A stretch of DNA of 64,000 bases, taken from assembly GCA_023897205.1 (NCBI GenBank), contig JAHWDD010000001.1:1550001-1614000 (forward strand), written 5' to 3'. Positions 10,999 through 22,607 of this stretch are shown in pieces. Position 1 is the stretch's first letter; the number at the start of each line of letters is the position of its first letter. The position numbers were made by a program, and so were the translations under genes. A model generated the notes under the pieces. The model did not search any database. It saw only the letters and a program-made list of their open reading frames with translations, and was not told the DNA's origin. Origin of the DNA: Exophiala sp. HKRS030. Its lineage: Eukaryota; Ascomycota; Eurotiomycetes; Chaetothyriales; Herpotrichiellaceae.

Positions 10999-11367
10999 GG
11001 GCCGAAACTTCAAGCAGATGAAAGAGAGACGTGGACGATGATTTCAGAGGAATGAATAGGCTCATTCAAAATCTATGGTATGAAGCCAACAAAAGGCCCA
11101 TGGTGAGCAATGGACTTTCACCAGTGTCGGACGATAAGCGCAAAGAGTCCCTACGTTTGTTTCGAGCATACTTTGTCAGAAAGCGGATCACCAAGATTGC
11201 AAAACCAAATCCATGATCAAATATGTATTGAAAACACTTTACGGGTAGCAAAAAGTACCTTATCATCGCCTTCTGCTGCAACATTTGTGCTTTTCTTCCC
11301 AAACCAAATTCAACTACGGAGTATATCATGCATCAACAACTCGGGGCGAGTGCCTTGAGCGGTTTGT
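10999..11367. other. Spacer between pseudogene and BRR2
   Basis: A 61-codon open frame at 11031-11216 lies here, but it has no recognisable motif and may be an extension of the pseudogene. Nothing else is seen. Confidence 0.4.
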
Positions 11368-14300
11368 TCATTCTTCCTCTTCGTCCTCATCCTCATCCTC
11401 GTCCATTCCCTCGGCGACGTCGACGCTGAAAGCCATGCTCTGGTCGATACCCACGTACGAATCCGACATGAGGAAAAGGGTCAGGTCCTTCTTTCCGGCC
11501 GTGGGCACGACGTACTCGAGTTTGGTGGCGAGGTTCTTGGTGATGGTCACCCTCTTGATGGCGAGCAGGGACCGGGTCTTTTCCTCGGCGACGACGAGCC
11601 ACCAGTTTTCGAGCTTCTTGGCCGGGTAGAAGGGAGCGTGGACCGTCAGGTCGACCTCACCGGGACCTTCGTCCTCGTCTTCGTCGTCCTCGTCATCTCC
11701 ACTCTCCCTGCTGATCTTGACGGCCAGGTAACTCGGGCTCCCGGCCGTGACCTCGTCCTTCTCCAACACGTCAAACTCGAGCTCCAGACTGGGGTACTTT
11801 GAGTTTGTAAAGTTGGCGGCGTCGACGAGCTGTCGGTTCGTCAGGCCCATTTCGGCCACCAACTTGGCCTGGTCCGGGTTCTCGCTCGGGTCCATGGCGG
11901 TCATGAACTCGTCGACGTCCTTGACGTCGTGGCGGGCGAGGGTCTCGACGACGCGGTTGTCAAAGTGCGGGATCTGCAACAACGGGCTGTCGCGGTCCCA
12001 CATGGCCTGCACGACCATCTGGGACATCTCCATGGCGTTCATGGCGTTGATGTGGCCCTCGCTGCTGAGCACGTCGACGCAGGCCGACAGCAGACTCAGG
12101 ATCTTGGACACGATGACCTCCTGGTCCTTGGCCAGGTCGATGGGGAGCTGCATGCGCGAAAAGTGGGCCTGCAGCAGCACCATCGCCTTGAAGTGCGGGC
12201 TGTCGTACGCCGGCTCCGACATCTTGACGGGGACGCGGTCGTAGATGCGGCGCAGGATGTGGTCCTCGTGACGGCGCATCTGGATCCCCTCGAACTCCGT
12301 GGCCGAGGTGACAATCTCCAGCATGCCCTTGAGCTTGGTCCGGGCCGTCAGGGAAAGCAGAAACGTCTGCATCGTGATGAAGCTGATGTTGTAGTATGCG
12401 GCGATCATGGCCGGGTTGAGAGGCGACACCGAGTCGTCTTCGTCGTCGAGGTCGACGATCTTGGCTTCGCTCAGTTCTTTGAGCGTGGTCTCGACGAGTT
12501 CCGACAAGAACGTGCTTAGTCCTTCGTGCGACGTGTCATTCAGGCCGTAGAATGACGGATTCGCCAGCAGACGTCGGTAAAAGTACGTGTATGTTGTCCA
12601 GTCGACGGCGTCCTGCGTGGATGTGATGGTTTTGGTGCTGATTTCCGTCACAAAGGCGTCATGAAGAGACAAGGGGAGATGGGACTCGATGGGCAGAGCC
12701 TCATTCAGGAACTTCTTGTAGTATTCTCGTCGGACCTGAGGCACCATGAGCACACCCTTGCCCAGTCGGTCTTGGCCGGGTCGAGACGAGCGGCCGAACA
12801 TCTGCAGAATCTCGCTGATTTGGTAGTCGACGTACCGATGCTCACGGCCCTGGAAGTACTGTGTCCCCATTATGATGACAAGGTGTGCAGTGAACGGTAT
12901 CTCCCAGCAGACGTCCCGAGAGGCCAGCATGACCTGGATGGCGCCGATCTTGAAAAGATGTGACACGATGCGCTTGTCGCTGGTCGAAAGTGCCTCGTGG
13001 TAATAGCCAATGCCGTGGCTTAGAGACTCAGCCAGGGCTCGCTCGTGGATGCGTTCCAGGAAGGGTGCCAGTTCATCAACATTGGTGTGAAGGAATCGTT
13101 GATCATCATCGTCCATGATGCAGGCTGAAAGGATATCAACTGCTGTGGCTCGGACTTGTTTCCTTCCAGGCACGAAGATGATGGCAGGCTTGTCAGCGGA
13201 CAGCTGAAGTACTGCTTGATATGCAGGACGAGCCATGGCCATCATGAGCGAAGGGAAATGGGGGATGTTGAATGATTGAATGTGAAGTTCGAGACCGACA
13301 GGGCGGGCCATAGGGCTGAAGTTGTATATGGTATGCTTGTTCGCTCCAATCCATTCACCAACATCTCTGGCATTAGACAGAGGAACGCTCAGGCCGATGA
13401 TTCGCATAGTGTTCTCAAGCTGGATGTGGATGTACTGCATTCTTGAGACGATGACCTCATAAATGGCACCGTTCTCGCCTCCAAGCATGTGCAGCTCATC
13501 AGCGATGAACAATTCTACGTTTTGAACGTTCTTCCGACGTTGCCACTGTCTTGATAAGACATCCCACTGAGTCGGAGTCGCCAGGACAAGATCTGCCCGA
13601 TCGAGTATTCGTAGATCAGCCGTGATCTCACCGGTAAGTGTAGAGATAGTCTTGCCACCAGCAATACTAGAAAGCCGCTCCTGCCAATCTGCAAAACGGT
13701 TGTCGACTAATTCCTGGAAAGGTGCCACATAGACTGCTTTGCCAGCTTCAGGGTTCTTCCAATGTTTCAACAAGGCAAATTCGGCACAGACAGTCTTGCC
13801 GCTCCCAGTAGGCGCACCAACGAACACGCTATCGTCGCTGTCGTACAGAGACTTGAAGACCTGAGTTTGGATCTTGTTGAATCGATCCCAGTTAGGATAG
13901 AGATCAACATATTCTTTGACTTTGAGTGCTTGTACTGGCACAGGTTGCAAATCCAAAAGCTGTGTATGTGGCGGGAATCGTTCTGGTAGAATGAGTTTCT
14001 GGAATGACACTGGAACTCGAGTCTCTGAATGCATCCATCGGTCCGACAATAGTGTAATGAAGTAGTTTGGTGGGATGGGCTCGCTGATGGGCACAGTAAA
14101 GTCAACCAGATGCTCAGTCATGTCGCCTTCGGCGAATTCTTTTCGTAGAATGAATTGATCGTGGAAAAGAATCTCTTCGCCGTCACAATCTTCAACAAGA
14201 ATCCAAAACGATTCCGCAGTACCATGCAAAGCATCATCCCAGACGAAGTTTGGTGTAATGGTGAGCTCAACATGCAGCATCGACCTTGTCATGGGTTGGA

Positions 14301-17300
14301 CTTGTGCTTGTACCTCCAGTCGTGGAAATTTCGACACGAGGTCGCAGACAACCCGGCCGGCCTTTGGCAATCCCAGCAACTCCCCCATTCGAGGAGGGTC
14401 AAGGTCAAAGTAGCTTGACCAAGGAACTTCCATTCGCTCAGCCTTTTGAATGTACTCCCTGGGGCACATTGGGAACTGTCTCAACGGGGTCATAGTGGGC
14501 CACATCCGCTTCTCTGCCATCTTGCAGAGATCAAGTGCAACCTTGGCAACAGAGGCCCAGCCCTTCCTCAAGCATATCTCAAAGATGGCTCGAAGGATAC
14601 GACCTGCGGACTGTGTGACGTACACGAGATCTGCCATAAGCGCAAGACCTTCTAATTTGAGCCTAGAAATAAATGCTTGGAGCAGAACATTGATCTTGGC
14701 CTGTGGTTCCTCCATACCCTCTTTGACAGGTATTGGAACTCTGCCTAGCAGTTTCGCCAATTCGAGCTTCTCGTCTTGCCGCACAGGAATATACTTGAAC
14801 TCGTCGCTAAGAGCAAACACGCGGAAGAGCTCGATTGTGCTGATCGAGGGCTGCAGATGCATGTTGTAGGTCAGCATGGAGTGGTGGGTGATATAATAAT
14901 GAGAAGCAATCCGGCCAAGGTCTGTAGCTTGCAGTTTGCCAGCCGTCTTGTCATACTTGACCAGACCTGCCTTTTCGAGGACTACGGCTGCAGAGTGGAT
15001 AAGGTCGACTCTCTTCTGCTCAAGAGCATCGTCATTGCTGTAGTCCGCGCCAACGCTGTAGAGACCTGGAGACCTGATCATCCTGACGAATAGATAGGTA
15101 TAACCTAGCCATTCGACTCCCTGGTCTCTGCTTTGGACATTACCAAGGACAATTTCGGCATTCAAATTGTCTGCAAGTTTGCTCATGAGCTGACTTTCGA
15201 TCGGTAATTGTTGATTCAATAAAGACAGGTAATATTGTATCTCTGCTTGCGATGTGATGATGATGCCTTCGCCGTACACATCATACTGCGGTCGACCAGC
15301 ACGACCCAACATCTGGAGAACGTCTTGAGGGCTGAGCTCAACCCAGCTACCCTTTTCAGGAGAATATACCTGAGTGCCTTTGATGATGACTGTATGAGCT
15401 GGAAGATTGACACCCCAAGCAAGAGTGGCAGTACAGACGAGGACGCGAAGAGATCCATCAGAGAAGAGGTCTTCAACCGAAGAACGATCAGCAGCACTCA
15501 TACCGGCGTGGTGGATACCAAAGCCATACGGCATGAGATCCTTCAAATTCGCATCATGAACTTGATCAGCTTCCTCTTGTAGGATTTGCCTGCTTGCTGC
15601 GTCTGTACGCATGATCTGGCCGATTGTCTCAGCCTCCACGGCTTTGTCGCGAATGTATTTGGCGGTTTTGGCGGTCTCTTTCCGAGAGTGTACGAATATC
15701 AGCATCTGCTGCTGGTTTGTGCCGACATGTTCCATAACCTTCGCGTAACAGACATCGTTCATGGTCTTGAGCATCTTGATGGCTTTTTTGTCTGTAACGC
15801 CAATAAACTCTTGTCGAAGGGGACAGGGTCTGAACGAGCCGTCGAAGTGGAACATACCCTTCTCAGGGTCGACGCGGAGAAACGTAGCCACATCTCTATA
15901 ATTGGGTAAAGTGGCACTCAACCCGACAATCCGCACAGGGTCGCCAGTCTGCTCAATTTTCCTGATTGTTCTGCTAACAATGCTTTCTAGCACGGGACCA
16001 CGATCATCGTGCAGTAAATGGATTTCATCGATGATTATGAGCCGAACAAGCCTGGTGTAGCTGAGGTCGGTGGCTTTTCGAGTGATGACATCCCACTTCT
16101 CCGGAGTTGTTACAATTACTTGAGTATCCGCGATTTGTTGCTTGGTGAGTTGTCGGTCTCCAGTCAACTCAGAAACTCGGATCCCGTATGACTCTAGCCG
16201 TTTGCCAAAGTTACCTACTTGCTCTTGAACCAAAGCCTTGAGTGGAGCAATATAGATGATTTTGAAGTCATCCAACATGATCTCTCCGGTCTCTGGATTT
16301 CGGTGCTTGCCGATTTCTCGAAGCATAGTAAGCATCGCCACGTTCGTTTTGCCCGATCCAGTAGGCGCACAGACTAGCATATTGCCATCATCGCCAAAGG
16401 CCGAGGGATAGCACTTTGACTGAATTCTGTTGAGGCTTTTCGCAGAACCAAAACCTTGCCTGGCCCAGTCTGGTAAGTCGCTCGTCGGTATCAACTTCTC
16501 GCCAGGATCTACCCTGGCCTTGGGCGCAGGAACATGGATCTCTTCGTAGCCCTTGAAAGTCCGTTTAGTTGAACCTTGAGGTAAGACGACTTTTGGATTC
16601 GTCATCAGGTGGTTCCCTTGCTCGAAGACCAAATTCTCGAGATTGATCAGTCGCTGAGGCTGCAAGCCACCAGATAAAGTGCCGTCTTTCTTCTCTTCTT
16701 GCGACTCGATTTGTGCTTTTGGAACGTCAATATCCATTAGATCGAGTTTCATCTTCTTGGAAGGTCGAGGGCCTTCGGCACCGGTGTCTTGATTGCCCAC
16801 CAGTTCATCCAGAATGGCTCTTTGGCCAGCTTCGACCATCTCGACCTCCAGAAGATTTCGAGCGTCAGTATCCTCGGCCACCCTCCGCCATCTGGTAGCC
16901 CAGACGATTCTGTCACGGTTGGTCACGAATTTGCCAACTATTTCTGGATGCTCATAATCAAACAAGTCCATCAAGTCGTTCTCGATATCACGAAGAGAGA
17001 TTTCTTCGCCCTCGAGTGATTTTCCGGATAGGATTTGCAGTGCATCTTGGGTCTTCTGTTGTTGAACGTGGGCATCTGAGTATATTGAACCAATCTGTCG
17101 CTGAAGCCAGTATGCGTCGATTTCATGAATAGGCACAAGATCGGAGTCCTCCCTTTTCCGTCGCGAGGCCTCCGCGATGCCACTGTCTAAAACCATTTCT
17201 GTGTCTTCCTCATCAGGATCAACATCAGGCGCGCCCGCACCTCCTGCTGTTGCAGCTTCATCATCGGGCTGATCTTGGATGTCGTCCTCCTCGTCGGAGT

Positions 17301-18033
17301 CTTCATCCTCGTCTCGGACCTCGTATGTTCTGGCAATTCCGTCTTCGTCTTCATCGTCCTCGTCAAACACGACGGCAACACCTTGCCGGTCGTCAAGCTC
17401 AGCTTCGTCGCCATCGTCCATGTCTTCATCTTCATCTTGAGCATCATAATCTGTAATCTTTTTGCCCAGATTGACGAGTTCGTTGAATTCCTTCGGCGTC
17501 ATTGTTGTCCCAACAATTTCGTCCACCTCTTTCTTCTTGTCCAAATCCTTCATGTTTTCGTCTTTCAAGAATTCGAGGATAGCATCGGCTGCGCTTCGGA
17601 CAATCTCTTGAGAAACATCGCCCAGTGCATTTGCAGTCACGGTGAGCAGTAGGTCGTAGGTGGCTCGGGTGGCAGGAGTTCTAGGACGATACTTAAGCCC
17701 TTCTATCAGTGCATCACCAGCAGACAGAATGCCAGCACCTCGGGTCTGGGCAGGCTCACCCCTCTTTCGTTTCCGCCGTTCTCGTTCCAAAACGTCCTCG
17801 CCTTCGTGGATTGTGCCTCTCTCCACTCCAAGCCCGGGCGCCATTTTCTTCTGCTTGGGTGCTTGGTCTCGAGCAACTCGTGAGCCCATGTCCCGAATGT
17901 TCAGTCGGCCCGCTAGCGATTCGGGGTCTCCAGTGTTCTCATCCTTGTTTCGCGAGTACAACCGGCGGTCGGCCTGGAGAACCAGGTTCGACATCGCCGA
18001 GTACTTGTATTGGGAAATATTTGGGTCCGCCAT
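11368..18033 (-). CDS. BRR2: Pre-mRNA-splicing helicase BRR2 (U5 snRNP)
   Basis: This single uninterrupted frame of 2221 residues encodes the Ski2-like RNA helicase that unwinds U4/U6 during spliceosome activation. After an N-terminal region starting MADPNISQYKYSAMSNLVLQ, acidic stretches occur around residues 190-290. The first helicase cassette has APTGSGKT near residue 556 and DEIH near 668, followed by winged-helix and Sec63 modules. The second cassette has APTGSGKT near 1409 and DELH near 1512, again followed by a Sec63 module. The second cassette is normally the catalytically weaker, regulatory one. The protein ends in an Asp/Glu tail. The length matches the family (about 2150-2200). 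GC at third positions is clearly higher in the 3' part (left of about 12,700) than in the 5' part. Confidence 0.98.
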   Translation of the reverse strand: MADPNISQYKYSAMSNLVLQADRRLYSRNKDENTGDPESLAGRLNIRDMGSRVARDQAPKQKKMAPGLGVERGTIHEGEDVLERERRKRKRGEPAQTRGAGILSAGDALIEGLKYRPRTPATRATYDLLLTVTANALGDVSQEIVRSAADAILEFLKDENMKDLDKKKEVDEIVGTTMTPKEFNELVNLGKKITDYDAQDEDEDMDDGDEAELDDRQGVAVVFDEDDEDEDGIARTYEVRDEDEDSDEEDDIQDQPDDEAATAGGAGAPDVDPDEEDTEMVLDSGIAEASRRKREDSDLVPIHEIDAYWLQRQIGSIYSDAHVQQQKTQDALQILSGKSLEGEEISLRDIENDLMDLFDYEHPEIVGKFVTNRDRIVWATRWRRVAEDTDARNLLEVEMVEAGQRAILDELVGNQDTGAEGPRPSKKMKLDLMDIDVPKAQIESQEEKKDGTLSGGLQPQRLINLENLVFEQGNHLMTNPKVVLPQGSTKRTFKGYEEIHVPAPKARVDPGEKLIPTSDLPDWARQGFGSAKSLNRIQSKCYPSAFGDDGNMLVCAPTGSGKTNVAMLTMLREIGKHRNPETGEIMLDDFKIIYIAPLKALVQEQVGNFGKRLESYGIRVSELTGDRQLTKQQIADTQVIVTTPEKWDVITRKATDLSYTRLVRLIIIDEIHLLHDDRGPVLESIVSRTIRKIEQTGDPVRIVGLSATLPNYRDVATFLRVDPEKGMFHFDGSFRPCPLRQEFIGVTDKKAIKMLKTMNDVCYAKVMEHVGTNQQQMLIFVHSRKETAKTAKYIRDKAVEAETIGQIMRTDAASRQILQEEADQVHDANLKDLMPYGFGIHHAGMSAADRSSVEDLFSDGSLRVLVCTATLAWGVNLPAHTVIIKGTQVYSPEKGSWVELSPQDVLQMLGRAGRPQYDVYGEGIIITSQAEIQYYLSLLNQQLPIESQLMSKLADNLNAEIVLGNVQSRDQGVEWLGYTYLFVRMIRSPGLYSVGADYSNDDALEQKRVDLIHSAAVVLEKAGLVKYDKTAGKLQATDLGRIASHYYITHHSMLTYNMHLQPSISTIELFRVFALSDEFKYIPVRQDEKLELAKLLGRVPIPVKEGMEEPQAKINVLLQAFISRLKLEGLALMADLVYVTQSAGRILRAIFEICLRKGWASVAKVALDLCKMAEKRMWPTMTPLRQFPMCPREYIQKAERMEVPWSSYFDLDPPRMGELLGLPKAGRVVCDLVSKFPRLEVQAQVQPMTRSMLHVELTITPNFVWDDALHGTAESFWILVEDCDGEEILFHDQFILRKEFAEGDMTEHLVDFTVPISEPIPPNYFITLLSDRWMHSETRVPVSFQKLILPERFPPHTQLLDLQPVPVQALKVKEYVDLYPNWDRFNKIQTQVFKSLYDSDDSVFVGAPTGSGKTVCAEFALLKHWKNPEAGKAVYVAPFQELVDNRFADWQERLSSIAGGKTISTLTGEITADLRILDRADLVLATPTQWDVLSRQWQRRKNVQNVELFIADELHMLGGENGAIYEVIVSRMQYIHIQLENTMRIIGLSVPLSNARDVGEWIGANKHTIYNFSPMARPVGLELHIQSFNIPHFPSLMMAMARPAYQAVLQLSADKPAIIFVPGRKQVRATAVDILSACIMDDDDQRFLHTNVDELAPFLERIHERALAESLSHGIGYYHEALSTSDKRIVSHLFKIGAIQVMLASRDVCWEIPFTAHLVIIMGTQYFQGREHRYVDYQISEILQMFGRSSRPGQDRLGKGVLMVPQVRREYYKKFLNEALPIESHLPLSLHDAFVTEISTKTITSTQDAVDWTTYTYFYRRLLANPSFYGLNDTSHEGLSTFLSELVETTLKELSEAKIVDLDDEDDSVSPLNPAMIAAYYNISFITMQTFLLSLTARTKLKGMLEIVTSATEFEGIQMRRHEDHILRRIYDRVPVKMSEPAYDSPHFKAMVLLQAHFSRMQLPIDLAKDQEVIVSKILSLLSACVDVLSSEGHINAMNAMEMSQMVVQAMWDRDSPLLQIPHFDNRVVETLARHDVKDVDEFMTAMDPSENPDQAKLVAEMGLTNRQLVDAANFTNSKYPSLELEFDVLEKDEVTAGSPSYLAVKISRESGDDEDDEDEDEGPGEVDLTVHAPFYPAKKLENWWLVVAEEKTRSLLAIKRVTITKNLATKLEYVVPTAGKKDLTLFLMSDSYVGIDQSMAFSVDVAEGMDEDEDEDEEEE

Positions 18034-18661
18034 CTTGCTCGATTTCGTGGCGATCTCAGAATTTCGTAGGAGAGTTTATGATTCGTGTGGAATGAAGGGA
18101 ATCTGTTGACTGTTCAATGTTGTTTCATGGCTTCCAAATGCATTCAGCATCAAAGACACCAGCAGAAAGTCCCAGTACTCTGCCCGCCTTCGCGCTGGAG
18201 AAGTGATCTAGGCGGCTAACGTCTTGATTGTTGCAGGCTGAAGAAAAGTCCATGTCTCCAAATTTCATCTCGCGCATTGAGTGGGGCGACTCGCGTAACT
18301 TTCTCTTTTTGGGATATCAACCTTAGCGACTATAGTGAGCACTAAAACTATCTTGCTGTGTCCTTCCATAAAGTTATAAAGAGCTATGCCCTACAGGCTC
18401 TTTACTATTGATACATTTAAGTATATACTGAAGGAGCAACCTATCAGTCTCACAAGCTTAACTCACGCGCCGTGTGGCAAAAAAACTCTTTTTCAGTCAT
18501 TGAGAGTAGTCTTATCCTTATGATAAGGTTCACTGTGCTCCCAATTGTCAAAAGCTGCCTAGATTGATCACACATATGAAATGTCTCCCTCGTAAAACAT
18601 GCCAAGAACACACATTAACCACGACCACAGACTCTGAAAACTCATACTAGGTCCACCAAGT
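18034..18661. other. BRR2 promoter / P450 3' region
   Basis: This interval of about 630 bp holds the BRR2 5' side and the 3' UTR of the P450. It is AT-rich around 18,340-18,450. I see no gene. Confidence 0.6.
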
Positions 18662-20448
18662 TCATACCGTGGTAAGTCTGAGGGGCATGCCTTGAGAGGG
18701 CTTCGTTGTGACTGAGCCTGCACGGAAAGGTCGATAGTTCGGATCCTTGAGTTCTATACTAAAAGTTCCGACCAGCACGGCGAGCAAAGAACGCAACTCT
18801 GCCTTTGCAAAGCCCTGTCCAATGCAGCTTCTTGGACCGTGTAGGAACGTCATCAACGAGTAGTTACTTTGTGCGCCTCCCGAATTGTTTGGCTTGCCAG
18901 TGTCTTTGTCGATCCAACGAGACGGCTTGAACTCATCTGCGTCAGGACCCCAATGCTGTGGCGAGCGGTTGATCCCGTAGGGGGACAGGAGGATCATTGT
19001 GCCCTTCTTCACAGGGTATCCCAATATGGTGGTTGGCCTGATGGTAACTCGCAGAGACTGAGGGACTGTTGAATACAGACGAAAGGTTTCGTTACATACA
19101 CCATTCAAGATGGGCATTGACTCCAACGTTCCTGCAAGGTCAAAGGCCTGGGTATCAGCCGTGAAGTTTAGAGGAATGTTGGCACGTATTTCCTCCCGTA
19201 GCTGGGTCTGTATCTCTGGATGGCGAGCGAGCAGGTATGCCGCCCACTCTAGTGTTGAAGAAGTGGTTTCATGCCTATGTACATGTCAGAATAGCCTTAC
19301 AGCGAAGTGGAACGCGGAGGATGTTAGTTGGGAACTGAACTGGTGGCAAGGCTTACCCAGCTGCGAGGAACGTGAGAAGTTGATCAACCAATTGTTCATC
19401 AGAGAAATCATTGGACTCGATTAGCTTCGACAACAAATCGGCGGATCCTTGCCCATTGATTTTGATGGATCTCTTCTTCTCGGCAACAAACTGTCTGCAA
19501 AGGATCCTGAGCTTGTCCGTTTGCTGGGTTAACCACCTGTCTACGTCGATCCAAGGCAGAAATCGAAGCAGCCATTTCATTCCTAGGAGACTTAGTACGA
19601 ACAAGAGCTGTAACTCACGAGAAGGAGTCATTATCTGCTCGTATAGTTGGGCAAGCTCGTCATCATTGTCGTTGATGGTGTGAAAGTCATGACCCATCGC
19701 CGCTCCCCCGATGATATCCAAGGTTACCTTGGGAGCCCAATAGGCGAGATCGCTGACACCCGCAATGCCTGAGCTTGTTCCACTGACGAGGTCTGTTTTG
19801 ATTCTGTCGACCACTTCAAGTGACTTTTGCCAGAAGATAGGATAGAGCTGTTTGATGTGACGAAAGCTGAAGCTTGGTTGGATGTGTCTGCGCTGAAACT
19901 TATGCACATCCCCTTCGACAACTACCAACCCATCACCTAAGATTCTTGCGAGGAATTCTGCTGCACTAGGAGGCTTGATAAAGTCGTAATTCCTCGTCAC
20001 CAGGACTTCGGCAATAGCTTGTGGAGTTGTTATACACAGTGCCTCGGAGTTAAAGAAGCCTCTGACACGAATGAGGCCATCATTCGGTACTTCTCTTAGC
20101 CACCGAGCCTGTTCTTGTCCAAGAGGTTGCTTGACTCTCGCCGGCATGTGTCCAATAAATGGATAGGCTCCCTGTCAACAAATGTTATCATGCAGATGGT
20201 AAGCGACCCAAACTCTGGCTCTTGCATACCTTGGGTTCTGGCAGATGTCGAAGCGGACTTATGAAGAAGGGATATATCCATATTCGATATATACCGCATG
20301 ACAGAGAGCAAATACCTATTAGAGCTAGGAAGTACAATCGCCACGAGTCCGAATCGTCTCGAGGCCGAAGAATGTCCAAGGCTGCGGCGTTGACTTTGCC
20401 GAAGAGAACGTATAGGAATACTGAAACGCGCATGATGAAGGTGGTCAA
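18662..20448 (-). CDS. Cytochrome P450 monooxygenase (CYP4-like)
   Basis: Three exons (20230-20448, 19357-20171, 18662-19274) keep phase and give 548 residues. A hydrophobic helix near the N-terminus (ICSLSCGIYRIWIYPFFI) should anchor it to the ER, followed by the proline-rich hinge LPEPK. The I-helix oxygen-binding motif AAGHETTS spans the second intron. The K-helix ExxR is NETFR, and the heme loop FLHGPRSCIG supplies the axial cysteine. The RHIQPSFSFRHIKQLYPIF segment resembles CYP4-like fungal P450s rather than the CYP2-like group. The substrate is unknown. It is divergent from the kinase gene; no biosynthetic backbone enzyme is nearby. Confidence 0.93.
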
Positions 20449-21185
20449 CTAAGAGAAGACCCTTTTGGGGAGGAAATCCTGAGCGGATACGTCTCTGTTC
20501 ATATGTCTGTAGTTAGTTGAACGCATATGATTCTGGCAAATCTGAGCCTCGGTATATATGGGCTTTCGAAGCCATTCTTCATCGATGACTGGCTGGCCAG
20601 AGTAAGTCGATGGGACTCCAAGGCAAGATGTTGGTCCGACTCTCCCCAAGTCTATCAGGATCAGGAAATGGTTCTGTAGATTATCCTTGAACCGCGGAAC
20701 AAGATGTGTGAAGACACAGGCAACAACTTTGGATCAGTTTCATCCGCCAGTGCCGTCTTTGCGCAGTAGATCCCTATAGCACTCCGTACCTCCATCGGCC
20801 TACTAAAGTACTCCTCCGTACAGGACATCACCTAAGGCAGGGTACGGGGTACGAGTACGAGTGGTTCGGAGTTGGACAATACTCGTGGTCTCACCCCAGC
20901 TTCCGATCCAGTCCAGCCCCCATGTGTTTGCTGGTGGTATTATTGTAGTGAACCTCTGGCGACGTCTTTCTTGCCAACGACCATCTCCTGCAGCTTCACA
21001 CCCCTGAGATACGCGAGGTGTCCACGCGCTCGCCAAAGGACTCCCTGCCCATGATTACTTCGTTCTCATAGTTTGCGACACAACACTGCTGTTCCGACCC
21101 CGTCTCTGAAGCCCTCCTCACCAAGAACACATACTCCTTGACGCCTGCGCAGGCTTACGCCCTACACTTTGCACCCCTGCCAGCG
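20449..21185. other. Divergent promoter of P450 and kinase
   Basis: This non-coding interval of about 740 bp lies between two start codons. Short open frames here have no recognisable content. Confidence 0.6.
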
Positions 21186-22607
21186 ATGGCACAAACACTC
21201 ATGGACGTATTCTACTCCTTAGGAAGTTGCGTATGTTGCTTTCCGAGCACTCCGCAGTTGAAGATAAATCATAGAAGCTTTCGGATGTTGAGACTACTAG
21301 GCGAGGTATATTCTGCCCTTGGTACCAAATTTCCTTCGGGATACAACATACCACTGACACTTCCATCCTAGGGCGGCTTCTCCTATGTATACCTTGTCCA
21401 AGACACGTCTGACTCGACACTCTATGCCCTTAAAAAGATTCGTTGCCCGTTCGGCCAGGAATCCGTGTCCCAGGCCCTCAAAGAAGTCGAAGCCTACACC
21501 CTCTTCGCCCCTCACCCAAACATCATTCACAGCATCGACCACGCCGTACAAAACGACTCAAGCACCAAAGTCTCCGGCATCGGCAATGACTCTTCCTCCT
21601 CCTCCAAGACCGTCTACATCCTCTTACCATACTACCGGCGTGGCAACCTCCAAGACATGATCAACGCCAACCTCGTCAACCACACACGGTTTGGCGAGCG
21701 ACGCCTCATGCAAATGATGCTGGGCGTCTGCAAGGCCCTCAAAGCCATGCACCAATACCACGTACGCAACACTCCCTCGAGGGCCGCCGCCCAAGCGATC
21801 CGTGAAGAAGCAGCCAACGAAGACGCCGATGCTGCTCGGCGCAAAGCCCAATCCCGCACCCAGAAGCGCAGCATGACGGCAGACGAGACCCATCAACAAG
21901 ACCTGGCCACAGAACAAGAACAGCCGCTCATGCCCGAGGGCGAGATCACGCGTGCACAAGAGGGCAAAGAACCGGGCGACACCCGCGCCTACGCCCACCG
22001 CGACATCAAGCCCGGCAACATCATGATCTCGGACGACGGCCGCATGCCCATCCTAATGGACCTGGGCAGTCTCGCACCAAGCCCTACGCCCATCACGTCG
22101 CGCTCGCAAGCGATTGCCGTGCAAGACATCGCGGCCGAACATTCCACCATGCCCTACCGAGCACCGGAACTATTCGACGTCAAGACCGGGAGCGTGATCG
22201 ACACGAAGGTCGACATCTGGTCTCTCGGCTGCACAATGTACGCCTGCCTGGTCGGTAAATCGCCTTTCGAAGCACGCAGCGACGAAACCGGTGGAAGTCT
22301 GAGTATATGTGTGCTGAGTGGGGACTGGAGATGGCCTGGCGAGGGCAACGCAAACAAGGGCAAAGCTCCTTCAAGATCGAACACGCAGCAATCCGTAGCC
22401 AACGGCGCCGCCGCCGCTCCCGAACCGACCAACCCAGGGGACAGGGTGTACCCTCACCCTGCTGCCAGGGAAGTCGTGCGACGGTGTCTCCAGGTGGAAC
22501 CGTCAGAAAGGCCCGATGTCGATGAACTCATGACCCTCATCGACACGTGCTTGAGTGAACTGCCCGAGGACGACGAGGGTGGTGGTCCCTCGGACACCGA
22601 CTTATAG
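21186..22607 (+). CDS. NAK-family Ser/Thr kinase, ENV7/STK16-like
   Basis: Two exons (21186-21305 and 21372-22607) give 451 residues. The N-terminus has a cysteine cluster (SCVCCFP) matching the palmitoylated N-termini of yeast Env7 and mammalian STK16, which attach to vacuolar or Golgi membranes. The glycine loop LGEGGFSYVYLV is formed across the intron. The catalytic lysine is in YALKKI (about residues 61-62), HRDIKPGN is near 249, the DFG position reads DLGS, and APE is in MPYRAPELF. A charged insertion of about 80 residues, rich in Arg, Glu and Gln, separates MHQYHV from YAHRD; insertions here are common in fungal members. I chose the ATG at 21186 because it starts the cysteine-rich segment. 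Confidence 0.9.

Noticed and set aside
11031..11216. A 61-codon open frame between the pseudogene and BRR2
   Set aside because: It is too short and without family features; at most a remnant of the decayed ankyrin gene.
11929..12519. A 196-codon open frame antisense to BRR2
   Set aside because: It is a composition shadow in the GC-rich part of BRR2; its His/Val/Gln-rich product is not protein-like.
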